Below are positions 23,081-30,427 of a stretch of 39,437 nucleotides of DNA, in pieces (the first letter of the stretch is position 1; each line of letters starts with the position of its first letter). Below the pieces are notes generated by a model that saw only the letters and a list, made by a program, of their open reading frames with translations, did not search any database and was not told the DNA's origin. The DNA is from a virus, in the IMG/VR virus record IMGVR_UViG_3300038716_000173, positions 1 through 39,437 of that record, one strand, 5' to 3'. The translations under genes and the position numbers were made by a program.

Positions 23081-23688
23081 CAGTTATAAAAAATGAGGAC
23101 TGGATCGAAGCCTTAAATCAAACAGAATACGAGCCAATTGAAACAGACGAGAATCTGTATCAAAGCTATAGGTTTTCAGAACTTGACATAAATTCTGTTA
23201 CAACAAAAAATTATAAAGACCTCTTAGTTGATTCTTTAATTGAACAAGTAGAAATATTTATACCTCCATCGGGTAGCTTTGAAAATGCTGATTTACGACG
23301 ATATTTAGAATTAATCTGCAGTTATGAAACAAGTACAACTGATCTAATGCTAGGTCTCTCATTAGCGGATCAAATCAGACTTACCTTTAGCGATATGAGA
23401 ACTAGCACCATTTGTGATAGATATCCAGAAATCAATTTGACAGAAAAACGTAGATATCGCTGTGTTGCAGAATACTTAATAAGACAAGGTGAATTAACAA
23501 AATTAAGAGATGAAAATGGCAAATTAATCAAAAAAATAGGAAATATGCAAAAAGCCGTAGTCCTTTATCAACCATTGCCAAAATTATTAGAGACATTAAA
23601 AAAATCAGGCTTAGGCCATCTCATTAAATCTGTATTAAAGAAAAAACCAGAGGCTGAAGAAAAGACTGGTGCTAAAACAAAAACTTGA
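23077..23688 (+). CDS. Hypothetical protein
   Basis: A 203-aa, mostly helical protein (MTVIKNEDWIEALNQTEYEP). The segment EKRRYRCVAEYLIRQGELTKL could be a helix-turn-helix-like unit. The C-terminal 20 residues are Lys/Glu-rich and probably disordered. It is translationally coupled to the previous gene. No family recognised. Confidence 0.55.
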   Translation: MTVIKNEDWIEALNQTEYEPIETDENLYQSYRFSELDINSVTTKNYKDLLVDSLIEQVEIFIPPSGSFENADLRRYLELICSYETSTTDLMLGLSLADQIRLTFSDMRTSTICDRYPEINLTEKRRYRCVAEYLIRQGELTKLRDENGKLIKKIGNMQKAVVLYQPLPKLLETLKKSGLGHLIKSVLKKKPEAEEKTGAKTKT

Positions 23689-23713
23689 TAAACTTAATCA
23701 GATAGAGAATCCT

Positions 23714-24121
23714 ATGACAAGTAGACGAAACGAACTCCTCAAAAAACTTCTAAGAACTGTAACTAGTGAGGATGAAGCAAAACTTCTTCAACTAACAATC
23801 GAACGCATATGTGCAGATATGTGTGAATTTTATTCAGAGTTCTATAAAAAAGAAGGACCTGGAGCAATGGTCTATGTTCCAGATGCACCAGAAAAGAAAA
23901 GCATGTTCTACTTAACAGTAGATCACTTAATGAATGCACTTAACGACTTTAATAATCGAGATATGGAGGGAGTTTCAGAGGTCATGCAAAAAGCAATATC
24001 ACGGGCTGAACAGATTGATCCAAAGAAAGAGTCATTATTTATTATTCAGGATCAAAAGAAAATGCAATTAATCCATTACAAACATGATAGCGAAGGAGCT
24101 GATTTTGTAAAAATGATGTGA
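23714..24121 (+). CDS. Hypothetical helical protein
   Basis: A 135-aa protein from ATG 23714 (MTSRRNELLKKLLRTVTSED). A GTG at 23669 would add 15 residues and overlap the previous gene. The protein is helical and acidic, with MCEFYSEFYKKEGPGAMVYV in the middle and a C-terminal beta-like LFIIQDQKKMQLIHYK. Its stop overlaps the GTG of the next gene. No family recognised. Confidence 0.5.
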   Translation: MTSRRNELLKKLLRTVTSEDEAKLLQLTIERICADMCEFYSEFYKKEGPGAMVYVPDAPEKKSMFYLTVDHLMNALNDFNNRDMEGVSEVMQKAISRAEQIDPKKESLFIIQDQKKMQLIHYKHDSEGADFVKMM

Positions 24122-24747
24122 AGCATAAAAGAAAGCTACGTTGGGCTAATTACCATTTCGTATTAGGGCGTATAGCTCATCTCAACCATGACTGGATAAC
24201 GCCAGCTGAATATTTACCCTACATCCATGCCTTATTAGGTGATATTGATCTCGATCCTTGCTCCACTCACTCTGCAAACGTCGAATTCGTAAGAGCTAAA
24301 AAAATATATACATTAGAAGAAGATGGTTTAAATATTGAAGAACCATGGACAGGAAAAACATATCTATTCCCACCTACTTTTGGTCGTTGTTCTTTTAGTA
24401 AAGAAAGAGGAACATGGAGATGGAGTGTCAAAGCTGGAGCAGCAGCAAAAGCACCTTCAGTTATATGGTTTAGACGTCTAGTTAGAGAATGGAAACTGAG
24501 AAACATACCAGAAGCTTTGTTTTACACCATTTATCCAGAAATGATAAGAACATGTCCAGAAATGTGGGATTTTCCAGTCTGTATACCTCCTGACCGAGCT
24601 AATCTTATTCATGGAGATAAATTATTTACTTTGAAAGCACCTTTATTTTGGGGTTATTTTGTATATTTACCGAGTCTTGAGTTTGGATTTGATCAAACTG
24701 AGCGATTTAAAGAGATATTTTCTAATCTAGGAAAAATTATCTGCTAA
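24118..24747 (+). CDS. Phage Dam-like adenine methyltransferase relative with altered catalytic motif
   Basis: A 209-aa protein related to phage DNA N6-adenine methyltransferases. It has WITPAEYL, GDIDLDPCS (residues 41-49), the V-A stretch, EEDGLNIEEPWTG and TYLFPPTFGR. The N-terminal half matches the family, but the catalytic (N/D)PPY is replaced by FPPT (84-87), so base methylation is doubtful. The C-terminal half (TIYPEMIRTCPEMWDFPVCI) resembles a variant I associate, from memory, with marine cyanophages. It starts with GTG overlapping the previous stop. It may bind DNA or modify another base. Confidence 0.6.
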   Translation: MKHKRKLRWANYHFVLGRIAHLNHDWITPAEYLPYIHALLGDIDLDPCSTHSANVEFVRAKKIYTLEEDGLNIEEPWTGKTYLFPPTFGRCSFSKERGTWRWSVKAGAAAKAPSVIWFRRLVREWKLRNIPEALFYTIYPEMIRTCPEMWDFPVCIPPDRANLIHGDKLFTLKAPLFWGYFVYLPSLEFGFDQTERFKEIFSNLGKIIC

Positions 24748-24765
24748 ATTAAGATTTTAACGATC

Positions 24766-25074
24766 ATGATAGAGATGACAGATACTCAAATTGAAATAGC
24801 ATCTATTTGTGATGATGTAAAAGAACTTTTATTATATAAAAATCAAAAATATGGTAACTCTGCACTTGAACCAGCTCGAATTTTTAGTAAAGCTAGTGCA
24901 GTTGAACAACTATTAGTAAGAATTGACGATAAATTAAATAGAGTGCAAAAAGGTGCAGGCTTGATTAGTGAAGACGAAGATGTCATTATGGACTTAATTG
25001 GCTATTTAGTACTGCTTAAAATAGGATTAAAGCGCCAATCAAAAGCTTTACCGTCATGCAGTACGAAACCCTAA
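24766..25074 (+). CDS. DUF1599-like nucleotide modification-associated protein
   Basis: A 102-aa protein with the pattern of DUF1599/nucleotide modification-associated domain 1: LLLYKNQKYGNSALEP, RIFSK, LLVRIDDKLNRV and EDEDVIMDLIGYLVLLK. This is an all-alpha, MazG-like fold linked to nucleotide pyrophosphohydrolases. In phages it is thought to handle modified or host nucleotides. It directly follows the methyltransferase-like gene, which fits a nucleotide theme. The start at 24766 could alternatively be ATG 24775. Confidence 0.65.
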   Translation: MIEMTDTQIEIASICDDVKELLLYKNQKYGNSALEPARIFSKASAVEQLLVRIDDKLNRVQKGAGLISEDEDVIMDLIGYLVLLKIGLKRQSKALPSCSTKP

Positions 25075-25430
25075 TAGACAATTACACCCCAGAACTACAA
25101 CTAATAGACGCTCTAGACATGCTTAAACACTATGAGCCTAAGGCGGCGGAGATCCTAGACCAGTGGGCTTCTGAGTCCAATAACGAAAAAACTGACGAAG
25201 AACTTCTCCAGACGGGTCCCACTCCGCTAACTTTTTCTCAAGATATTCAATTGCTTTCAGCTGATTGGGAACCCCAGTATAAGTTTCAGGGAGATTCAAT
25301 AAACATCTCTTTACCCGACAACGATGAGGAACTAACGTGGGAATCTCTTTATCCGCAGCATAGTAAGTATCCAATTCAACACGACGTCTATCTCTCATTA
25401 GATCACCCCCAGACAACCAAATTTGATTGA
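25056..25430 (+). CDS. Hypothetical protein overlapping the endolysin antisense
   Basis: A 124-aa acidic protein (MQYETLIDNYTPELQLIDAL). The first 27 residues and start overlap with the DUF1599-like gene look natural. However, 293 of its 375 bases are antisense to the C-terminal part of the endolysin gene. It is open to the end, with acidic, Trp-containing stretches. Either both genes are real or the plus-strand one is shorter or spurious. Confidence 0.4.
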   Translation: MQYETLIDNYTPELQLIDALDMLKHYEPKAAEILDQWASESNNEKTDEELLQTGPTPLTFSQDIQLLSADWEPQYKFQGDSINISLPDNDEELTWESLYPQHSKYPIQHDVYLSLDHPQTTKFD

Positions 25431-25890
25431 TATAAGGACTCCATTCTCGAATAATTTTGGTTTTACCAGCAGAAGAGTTTATTAACTCTAATAAGCGACA
25501 TGTTTTAAATGAAGATATCCCAAGACTATGAGCAAAACTCAGTAGAGCTGCCTTTCTATTAGTATTTAAAGGAACTATTACATAACTAGCTACTAAATCC
25601 GAAAACTCTTTTAAATCCTCCTCTAATTGACTATCAATTTCCTCTTCAGTGGCCTTATCTGTAGACGCTAACCATCTCTTCCCTAATTTCTTACTGCCAT
25701 ACCCTATACGCCATATACTTTCATCATATTCTCTATAAGAAGCATAACGCCCCATACCAATATAGGTACGAGGCAATGAATGAGTCTTTATTAAATTTAT
25801 TCCTTTTCTAGTTAAAAAAGGATGTTCCTTCCACCTAGTTCGTAATTTCTGTTTCTTATGGGACGACAACGCTACCGCTGTAACTAACAC
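25138..25890 (-). CDS. GH24-like endolysin (phage lysozyme fold)
   Basis: A 250-aa protein that should cleave host peptidoglycan. The IWRIGYGS core (residues 59-66), the conserved helix block LNTNRKAALLSFAHSLG and the end DLMRDRRRVELDTY match phage GH24 lysozymes. The usual catalytic Glu-Asp-Thr triad is not obvious: the segment before IGYG reads YREYDESIWR where family members often read WTIGYG. C-terminal to the domain is a 65-residue extension (EYLEKKLAEWDPSGEVLRQF). The start is GTG 25890 or TTG 25869 and overlaps the upstream gene. Confidence 0.7.
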   Translation of the reverse strand: MLVTAVALSSHKKQKLRTRWKEHPFLTRKGINLIKTHSLPRTYIGMGRYASYREYDESIWRIGYGSKKLGKRWLASTDKATEEEIDSQLEEDLKEFSDLVASYVIVPLNTNRKAALLSFAHSLGISSFKTCRLLELINSSAGKTKIIREWSPYINQIWLSGGDLMRDRRRVELDTYYAADKEIPTLVPHRCRVKRCLLNLPETYTGVPNQLKAIEYLEKKLAEWDPSGEVLRQFFRYWTQKPTGLGSPPP

Positions 25891-26239
25891 TAGAGTAACC
25901 GTCTAACTTCAATAACACAATATAATTTTTAGCAGCATTGGTTACTGTTACACCAACAACCCCTTTACCTTTACCATCTCTAGCAATATTTGCAAATTTT
26001 GAATAACCATTTGGAGCAGAACCTGCTGTATAAGCATCTTCTTGAAAAATCTCCATAGTATTAATGGAGCTACTACGATCAAGTGTCACCTTGATGTCTC
26101 CTGTACTACCAGGGTTAACTCGAAAGCCTCTGACAGCTTCCCCAGGGTTAGCAGCAGCTGTAGAACCAAGATAAGTAATCTCAGAACCAGCATCAACGCT
26201 TTGTGTATCTAGAGTGCCTTCAATTGTGCGAGTAGCCAT
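25856..26239 (-). CDS. Hypothetical beta-rich virion-like protein
   Basis: A 127-aa protein (MATRTIEGTLDTQSVDAGSE) whose Gly/Thr/Ser/Val-rich sequence implies a beta sandwich. No signal peptide or catalytic motif is seen. It lies between the NblA-like gene and the endolysin, overlapping the latter's start by 35 bases, so it is cotranscribed. A virion decoration or tail role is possible. Confidence 0.5.
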   Translation of the reverse strand: MATRTIEGTLDTQSVDAGSEITYLGSTAAANPGEAVRGFRVNPGSTGDIKVTLDRSSSINTMEIFQEDAYTAGSAPNGYSKFANIARDGKGKGVVGVTVTNAAKNYIVLLKLDGYSSVSYSGSVVVP

Positions 26240-26244
26240 GGTAC

Positions 26245-26460
26245 TTAAGAGATCTGTCCTACAGTGGAGATGTTGAATTGAATATCGGCATCAATGCCGT
26301 GGTCCTTCATAATATTGAAAAACATTTGCTTATCCAAAGCTTTTTGATGAAGCATCTCAATAAAGGCATCTTCTAAATCCGAACGATCAAGATTTTGAAT
26401 CGCAAGGGAAGCTGCATGAATTGAAAATTCGACATCAACCGGAAGCTCTAATGCATCCAT
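26245..26460 (-). CDS. NblA-like phycobilisome degradation adaptor
   Basis: A 71-aa protein. The region EFSI (11-14), then DRSDLEDAFIEMLHQK (25-40) and FFNIMKDHG (47-55) closely follows the helix-turn-helix hairpin of cyanobacterial NblA. I recall SREDLEDLFIEVVRQK in the Synechococcus PCC 7942 protein, a striking residue-level match. NblA docks on phycobilisome rods and delivers them to ClpC/ClpP proteolysis, freeing amino acids. A phage copy would be an auxiliary metabolic gene. It sits between a small membrane protein and a virion-like gene, next to the endolysin. The tail IDADIQFNIST is extra. Confidence 0.6.
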   Translation of the reverse strand: MDALELPVDVEFSIHAASLAIQNLDRSDLEDAFIEMLHQKALDKQMFFNIMKDHGIDADIQFNISTVGQIS

Positions 26461-26485
26461 AAAAAGTTAGAACCTTATAAATATA

Positions 26486-26626
26486 TTACCAGCGCTGAAC
26501 TGACACTGCAATTCCTCGTCTAGAACGCCTACTTACAATCTTCTTTTCACTACGTTTAAGTAGTAGAGAGCTAATTCCATAGCTCCCACCAAATAATACT
26601 ATAAAATTTAGGGCAATCAGCTCCAA
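26486..26626 (-). CDS. Small membrane protein with Arg-rich tail
   Basis: A 46-aa frame from TTG at 26626 (MELIALNFIVLFGG). It has one membrane helix (about 3-24) and a very basic tail (KRSEKKIVSRRSRRG). It is the only start in the frame: a stop lies nine bases upstream. It precedes the NblA-like and endolysin genes on the same strand. A class III holin or spanin-like role is possible, but the sequence does not show one. Confidence 0.45.
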   Translation of the reverse strand: MELIALNFIVLFGGSYGISSLLLKRSEKKIVSRRSRRGIAVSVQRW

Positions 26627-26675
26627 ATGCCTCTATAGTTACACTTATATATTGTACGAGTACTAGAACTTACAA

Positions 26676-27482
26676 ATGCATATAGATGAATTAACTAAAA
26701 TAGCGGAAAACTTTACAAGAACTGCATTATGTGGAGTAACAAAAGAACAAATTTTAAGAACCTATAAAGAAGCTTATAACTTAAGTGATAATGAAATAAA
26801 AGCCTTACTTATACTCTGTAATTTTAAATCAGCACCAAAATCAATTAATTATGAATACTTCTACAACAATCCATTAATATATAAAACAGAAAAGATACCC
26901 TACCCTTTTACACAAATATACTTTCATAGAAATTTTTTAACAGATTATGAATGTAAAGAATTAATTGAATGTATAAATAAATCTACTAGAAAATCCACAC
27001 TAGCAAATGATAAAGATGAACTGTATACATCAGACTATAGAACCAGTGAAACTGCAGATCTACACTTCTTTCCAGCAGAATTAATTCTGGATATAGATAA
27101 TAAATTAGAAGATTTAACAGAATTAGATCCTTTTATTGGAGAGGCTATGCAGGCACAAAAATATAAACCTGGTGAATATTACAAGGAACATTGGGATTTT
27201 TTCCCACCAGGAGATAAAAAACAATATAAAGTCTATTGCGAATGGATGGGACAGCGCACATGGACCACTATGATGTACTTAAATCATGTAGAAGAAGGAG
27301 GAGAAACTTACTTTAAACATCTAAATTTAAAAGTTAAACCAGAACCTGGATTACTTTTAGCGTGGAATAATTTATATAAAAATGGAAAACCTAACTATAA
27401 AACAATGCACGAAGCCTTACCGCCAATAAAAGGAGAAAAGTATGTAATAACTAAATGGTGGAGGAGTTGGCCCTTAATTTAA
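26676..27482 (+). CDS. 2-oxoglutarate/Fe(II) oxygenase, prolyl 4-hydroxylase-like
   Basis: A 268-aa protein with a C-terminal dioxygenase domain (about 78-262). Iron ligands are visible as H172-x-D174 in KEHWDFF and H245 in TMHEALPP; K255 in GEKYVITKWW sits where a basic 2-oxoglutarate anchor is expected. WTTMMYLNHVEEGGETYF is the usual core strand. P4H-like enzymes hydroxylate prolines in proteins and occur in many marine cyanophages; the substrate here is unknown. The N-terminal 75 residues are helical and not recognised. It is a plus-strand gene within a minus-strand region and ends one base before the convergent gene. Confidence 0.8.
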   Translation: MHIDELTKIAENFTRTALCGVTKEQILRTYKEAYNLSDNEIKALLILCNFKSAPKSINYEYFYNNPLIYKTEKIPYPFTQIYFHRNFLTDYECKELIECINKSTRKSTLANDKDELYTSDYRTSETADLHFFPAELILDIDNKLEDLTELDPFIGEAMQAQKYKPGEYYKEHWDFFPPGDKKQYKVYCEWMGQRTWTTMMYLNHVEEGGETYFKHLNLKVKPEPGLLLAWNNLYKNGKPNYKTMHEALPPIKGEKYVITKWWRSWPLI

Positions 27483-27656
27483 CTACGTATTAAAAACCCT
27501 ATCATCCATTTTTTCCCTTACAGTAGCAGGCTTCTCACCAGCTATAGCACGTCTGCCTATATTTACATCACGTTCAGATCTATGATCCTCCATTTCACTA
27601 GCAACCTTAAGTGCTCTTTCACGTAAAAATTCATAAGGATCTCTTTTAGGTTCCAC
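27483..27656 (-). CDS. Hypothetical charged microprotein
   Basis: A 57-aa frame starting with GTG (VEPKRDPYEFLRERALKVAS). It is highly charged and helical and ends VREKMDDRVFNT. It fills the gap between the oxygenase and HNH genes and follows the HNH stop by 12 bases. No family recognised, but the composition is unlike random sequence. Confidence 0.55.
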   Translation of the reverse strand: MEPKRDPYEFLRERALKVASEMEDHRSERDVNIGRRAIAGEKPATVREKMDDRVFNT

Positions 27657-27668
27657 TTTACTAAATAA

Positions 27669-27989
27669 CTAACACCACTGTTTTAGTTTAACAAATCTCT
27701 CCTCGCAATAATGTTCATTCTCTTTTGTATACCAATCCTCAAGTCTTGATGTAGCTTTCGCTTTATTACAAGGACTACAGCAGCAACACATATTTACCCT
27801 CACATGTTGCCCACCTCTAAATTTTGGAATAATGTGGTCAATTGTTGCAGTTTCAGGTGTTAATTCTTCACCACAGTAAGCACATTTCCAATCCCAAGCA
27901 TCAAAAATATATTGTCGAAAGCGATGTCTAGCATTGTTTGGAGAAAGAACAATTAAGTTGGAGAGAAGATCTTGCTCGCAATGAAACAC
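27669..27989 (-). CDS. HNH endonuclease
   Basis: A 106-aa HNH nuclease. The zinc pair C36-AY-C39, the active-site D51-H52 in TIDHIIPKFRGG, N66 and C71...C74-N75 in CSPCNKAK are all present, making it a complete HNH domain with little else. Phage HNH enzymes may be homing nucleases or assist packaging. The start is GTG; no better start lies upstream before a stop. The lone gene lies between small conserved genes and the oxygenase, with no intron visible. Confidence 0.8.
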   Translation of the reverse strand: MFHCEQDLLSNLIVLSPNNARHRFRQYIFDAWDWKCAYCGEELTPETATIDHIIPKFRGGQHVRVNMCCCCSPCNKAKATSRLEDWYTKENEHYCEERFVKLKQWC

Positions 27990-28030
27990 AGACGTTTTTC
28001 GCGTATGAAAAAACTGTAAAATGCATTAAC

Positions 28031-28264
28031 TTAGCTTTTCACTTCCTCAATAATCGTTATATTTTCTTCATCTACTGGATCATAATCAGCATCCTCTAAT
28101 AACTTGAGTAAATAATAATGGATTCTGTCTGTAACCCAGCGAAGATCTTCATCACTAACGTCACAGACAATTGCATCTATAGAGAGTTCACGAGACGGAG
28201 CACGTACATGCTCTGCTAGTAACTCAAGGGCTCGATATCTACTTTTGTTCAACTCGCCCAACAT
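28031..28264 (-). CDS. Hypothetical helical protein
   Basis: A 77-aa protein (MLGELNKSRYRALELLAEHV) with helices rich in Leu and Glu and an acidic tail. It starts four bases after the coiled-coil gene's stop, so it is cotranslated. No family recognised. Confidence 0.55.
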   Translation of the reverse strand: MLGELNKSRYRALELLAEHVRAPSRELSIDAIVCDVSDEDLRWVTDRIHYYLLKLLEDADYDPVDEENITIIEEVKS

Positions 28265-28268
28265 GGTA

Positions 28269-28475
28269 TTAGGGGTCTACGACCTCGGTAGTGGTTTCAG
28301 TAGCTGCCTTTTCAGCTTGTTGCTTTTGAATTGCAGAGAACTCTAGAGCACCTAAAATCTTCAAATAACCTTCTTTAGAACGCATCAGCTGCGCTTCAAG
28401 CTCTTTAATTTGTGTTTCTAATTGCTCTTTCTGATCTTCTAACTGATCTTCTAATGATTTCGGGGCATCAGCCAT
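28269..28475 (-). CDS. Coiled-coil protein typical of cyanophages
   Basis: A 68-aa protein (MADAPKSLEDQLEDQKEQLE). The long stretch up to residue 45 is an uninterrupted coiled coil with heptad Leu/Ile (QIKELEAQLMRSKEGYLKIL). From memory, related coiled-coil proteins are common in cyanophages near tail or lysis genes. No function known. Confidence 0.6.
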   Translation of the reverse strand: MADAPKSLEDQLEDQKEQLETQIKELEAQLMRSKEGYLKILGALEFSAIQKQQAEKAATETTTEVVDP

Positions 28476-28499
28476 GGTTTTAAAAAGTAATTGCTCATC

Positions 28500-28520
28500 A
28501 AAGAGAGAATAGCTCTCCTT
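28500..28520. terminator. Hairpin between minus-strand genes
   Basis: AAAGAGAG and CTCTCCTT form an 8-bp stem with one G-U pair and a five-base loop, three bases after the peptidase-like gene's stop. No T run follows, so it may be a processing or partial termination site. Confidence 0.3.
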
Positions 28521-28523
28521 AAT

Positions 28524-29324
28524 CTAGATCTCTCTAAAATTTAGCCAACACCAGCCAGATGCGCCACCACTGGCGAATAATCTTGGGTTCATATCCTTAA
28601 AGCTATAACGCACATCCTTTCCCGCTAAAGGGTTTCTATCAGACCAAAGTCCATTAATTAAATCCATTTCTCCGAATGGATCTTGAACTAACCAGTAATC
28701 TTTTCCATATCCGGTAATCGCTACAAGATGAGTTTTACCCGTTGGATATTCCGGTGTTCCTCTACATAAAAGACTTGCAGCAACGGGTTGACCATTTTTT
28801 ATTTGCTTTTTTATGTCATAGGAATCAGCAGAGTAAGTAAACGTAGCCTTTATTCCAAATTCTTCTAAAGCTTTAGCATTTGAACTCTTAATTCGACTTA
28901 AACCATGCTTATTAACAGCCTCTACATAATCCATAACCCCGTTAATACCTGGTATTTTGAGGTATTTTAAGCACATGGCAAAAGTGAAAACATGACTATC
29001 GTCATACTTATCTGACTCTTGGTAGTAGTAAGGAAAATCTTTTAAAAAGATTAAATCTCCATCAACTTCATAAGGTCTATCTGCCGTATCGGTAGACAAT
29101 CCATTCCAATGGCTATCTAGAACCCACCAGTCGCCTAAACCGCGCATATCTAGCTTTGTATGCTCATCCTTCCGATCAAGCACCTTACAGCGCAATATAG
29201 AGCGCGATGGCATTACCTGAGCTTTCTCCTCAACAGTTAATTTATTTTCATCTACAGGATGGCTTTTTAACCATGTATGACATCTTGACGTAACGGAAAC
29301 CCATGCCCAATGAATAGATGACAC
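28524..29324 (-). CDS. Papain-like (C39-like) peptidase-fold protein, probably catalytically altered
   Basis: A 266-aa protein. The C-terminal two-thirds follow the cysteine-peptidase C39-like fold: AMCLKYLKIPG helix, ALEEFGIKATF, KKQIKNGQPVAASLL, KTHLVAITGYG with H199, and WLVQDPFGEMDL with D215. These fit the His and Asp/Asn of the triad. The expected nucleophile position near residue 112 reads DDSHVFTFAM, with no Cys; the nearest is C118. The enzyme may thus be inactive or use another nucleophile. The N-terminal 90 residues (RSILRCKVLDRKDEHTKL) look like an SH3-like domain. It is next to a holin candidate, so a lysis or tail role is likely. Confidence 0.5.
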   Translation of the reverse strand: MSSIHWAWVSVTSRCHTWLKSHPVDENKLTVEEKAQVMPSRSILRCKVLDRKDEHTKLDMRGLGDWWVLDSHWNGLSTDTADRPYEVDGDLIFLKDFPYYYQESDKYDDSHVFTFAMCLKYLKIPGINGVMDYVEAVNKHGLSRIKSSNAKALEEFGIKATFTYSADSYDIKKQIKNGQPVAASLLCRGTPEYPTGKTHLVAITGYGKDYWLVQDPFGEMDLINGLWSDRNPLAGKDVRYSFKDMNPRLFASGGASGWCWLNFREI

Positions 29325-29368
29325 ATTTTAGAGAAAAGCTGTCCGTATATTACCCAATCCTTATCTAG

Positions 29369-29833
29369 TTACAACTGATACTTTGTATCATCTTTAGAAT
29401 TAGGATTTTCAGCCTTAATTACTAATGGAGCCTGCTCAATTCTAATAGTTTGTACAGCAGAATTAGCAGCAGCTTTTGCAATCATTTCCTCCATATCTTT
29501 CTTACTAACTTGTCCATTATTTTCACCATTCATTTTCATCGTTCCATCACCTTTTTTAGACGCTGTAGCAATGCCAAAACTGGCGAGAACGCCTGTGAAT
29601 ACTGACGCGATGAAGGTTGGATCTATTTTCTGTTGAGGCACACCTGGGATCGCAACATAATTTAACGTCAAGATCGCACCGGACCACCCAAGTACTACAA
29701 TTCTGACCCCTGTAGATATAATTGCAGCCTGTTCTTCTTGATCAGGAATAAGTGCATCTTTTACTTTTCCAAACACACCTTTTTTCTTTTCAGTATCATT
29801 TTTTACCGAAGATTCTTTTACATTTTCAGGCAT
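29369..29833 (-). CDS. Putative holin (two membrane helices)
   Basis: A 154-aa protein. The basic/acidic N-terminus is followed by two membrane helices (about 37-62, IISTGVRIVVLGWSGAILTL; and 73-92, FIASVFTGVLASFGIATA). A long hydrophilic tail contains KKDMEEMIAKAAANSA. The arrangement fits a class II holin, and the next gene downstream is the peptidase-like protein. A non-lysis membrane protein is possible. Confidence 0.5.
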   Translation of the reverse strand: MPENVKESSVKNDTEKKKGVFGKVKDALIPDQEEQAAIISTGVRIVVLGWSGAILTLNYVAIPGVPQQKIDPTFIASVFTGVLASFGIATASKKGDGTMKMNGENNGQVSKKDMEEMIAKAAANSAVQTIRIEQAPLVIKAENPNSKDDTKYQL

Positions 29834-29854
29834 CGTAGAGTAGCAAGACGTATT

Positions 29855-29876
29855 AAGTTTAACCTCAGGTAAACTT
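29855..29876. promoter_or_regulatory. Dyad in divergent promoter region
   Basis: AAGTTT-a-ACCT-c-AGGT-AAACTT is a 10-bp inverted repeat with one bulged A. It is centred in the 71-base gap between the outward-facing genes at 29833 and 29905, where an operator is expected. Confidence 0.45.
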
Positions 29877-29904
29877 ATATTGCGAAAAAGAATTATTTAG
29901 CCCT

Positions 29905-30417
29905 ATGTGGAAACTAATCCCTTTATTAATGTTCTTTATTGCACCTTCTGCAAAGGCAGATCTGGTTCATAGGCTATCAACGTCAACTCAACTATCAGTC
30001 ACGGGAGCAGCAACGAGTGCAGAAAGAATTGGTAGTACGTATGCCGTCTCAGGATCAAACATTAAAGTAGGCACTGGTAATAGTGATGTGTTTGGAGGGT
30101 TGACGATTGGATCAGCAACGGCTGCGGCAACTATGAAAGCAGGTACCTATGACATAAATACTGTCGGATCAGCGTATTCGTTCTCGGAAAGTTACACTCA
30201 AGGGGACGGCATACCAGCAATAGGTAGTGGTGTTGATGTTACCTCTGGAGTAGTAGCTGATATGCCAGCTTTTGGTAATACTACAACGCAATCTGGCGGT
30301 GTTGCAGGTACCCTTGCAGGGACAATTACCAGTGCTGGGGTAGTTACGCTAACCGCTGGAGGCGCTGGTACCACTGCGACTGGGCAATTCGTAAGTGAGG
30401 TTGTTATAGGAGACTAA
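29905..30417 (+). CDS. Exported Gly/Thr-rich protein
   Basis: A 170-aa protein with a clear signal peptide (MWKLIPLLMFFIAPSAKA, cleavage before DLVH). The mature part is Gly/Thr/Ser/Val-rich with alternating strands (YAVSGSNIKVGTGNSDVFG). That is compatible with a beta-rich secreted or surface protein. It is the first of three exported proteins in a row, 10 bases before the next start. Function unknown. Confidence 0.6.
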   Translation: MWKLIPLLMFFIAPSAKADLVHRLSTSTQLSVTGAATSAERIGSTYAVSGSNIKVGTGNSDVFGGLTIGSATAAATMKAGTYDINTVGSAYSFSESYTQGDGIPAIGSGVDVTSGVVADMPAFGNTTTQSGGVAGTLAGTITSAGVVTLTAGGAGTTATGQFVSEVVIGD

Positions 30418-30427
30418 ATAGGCTACA

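Noticed and set aside
27995-28012. TTTTTC...GAAAAA inverted repeat as terminator before the HNH gene
   Set aside because: The stem is almost all A-T, so it is unlikely to terminate and could arise by chance in AT-rich DNA.
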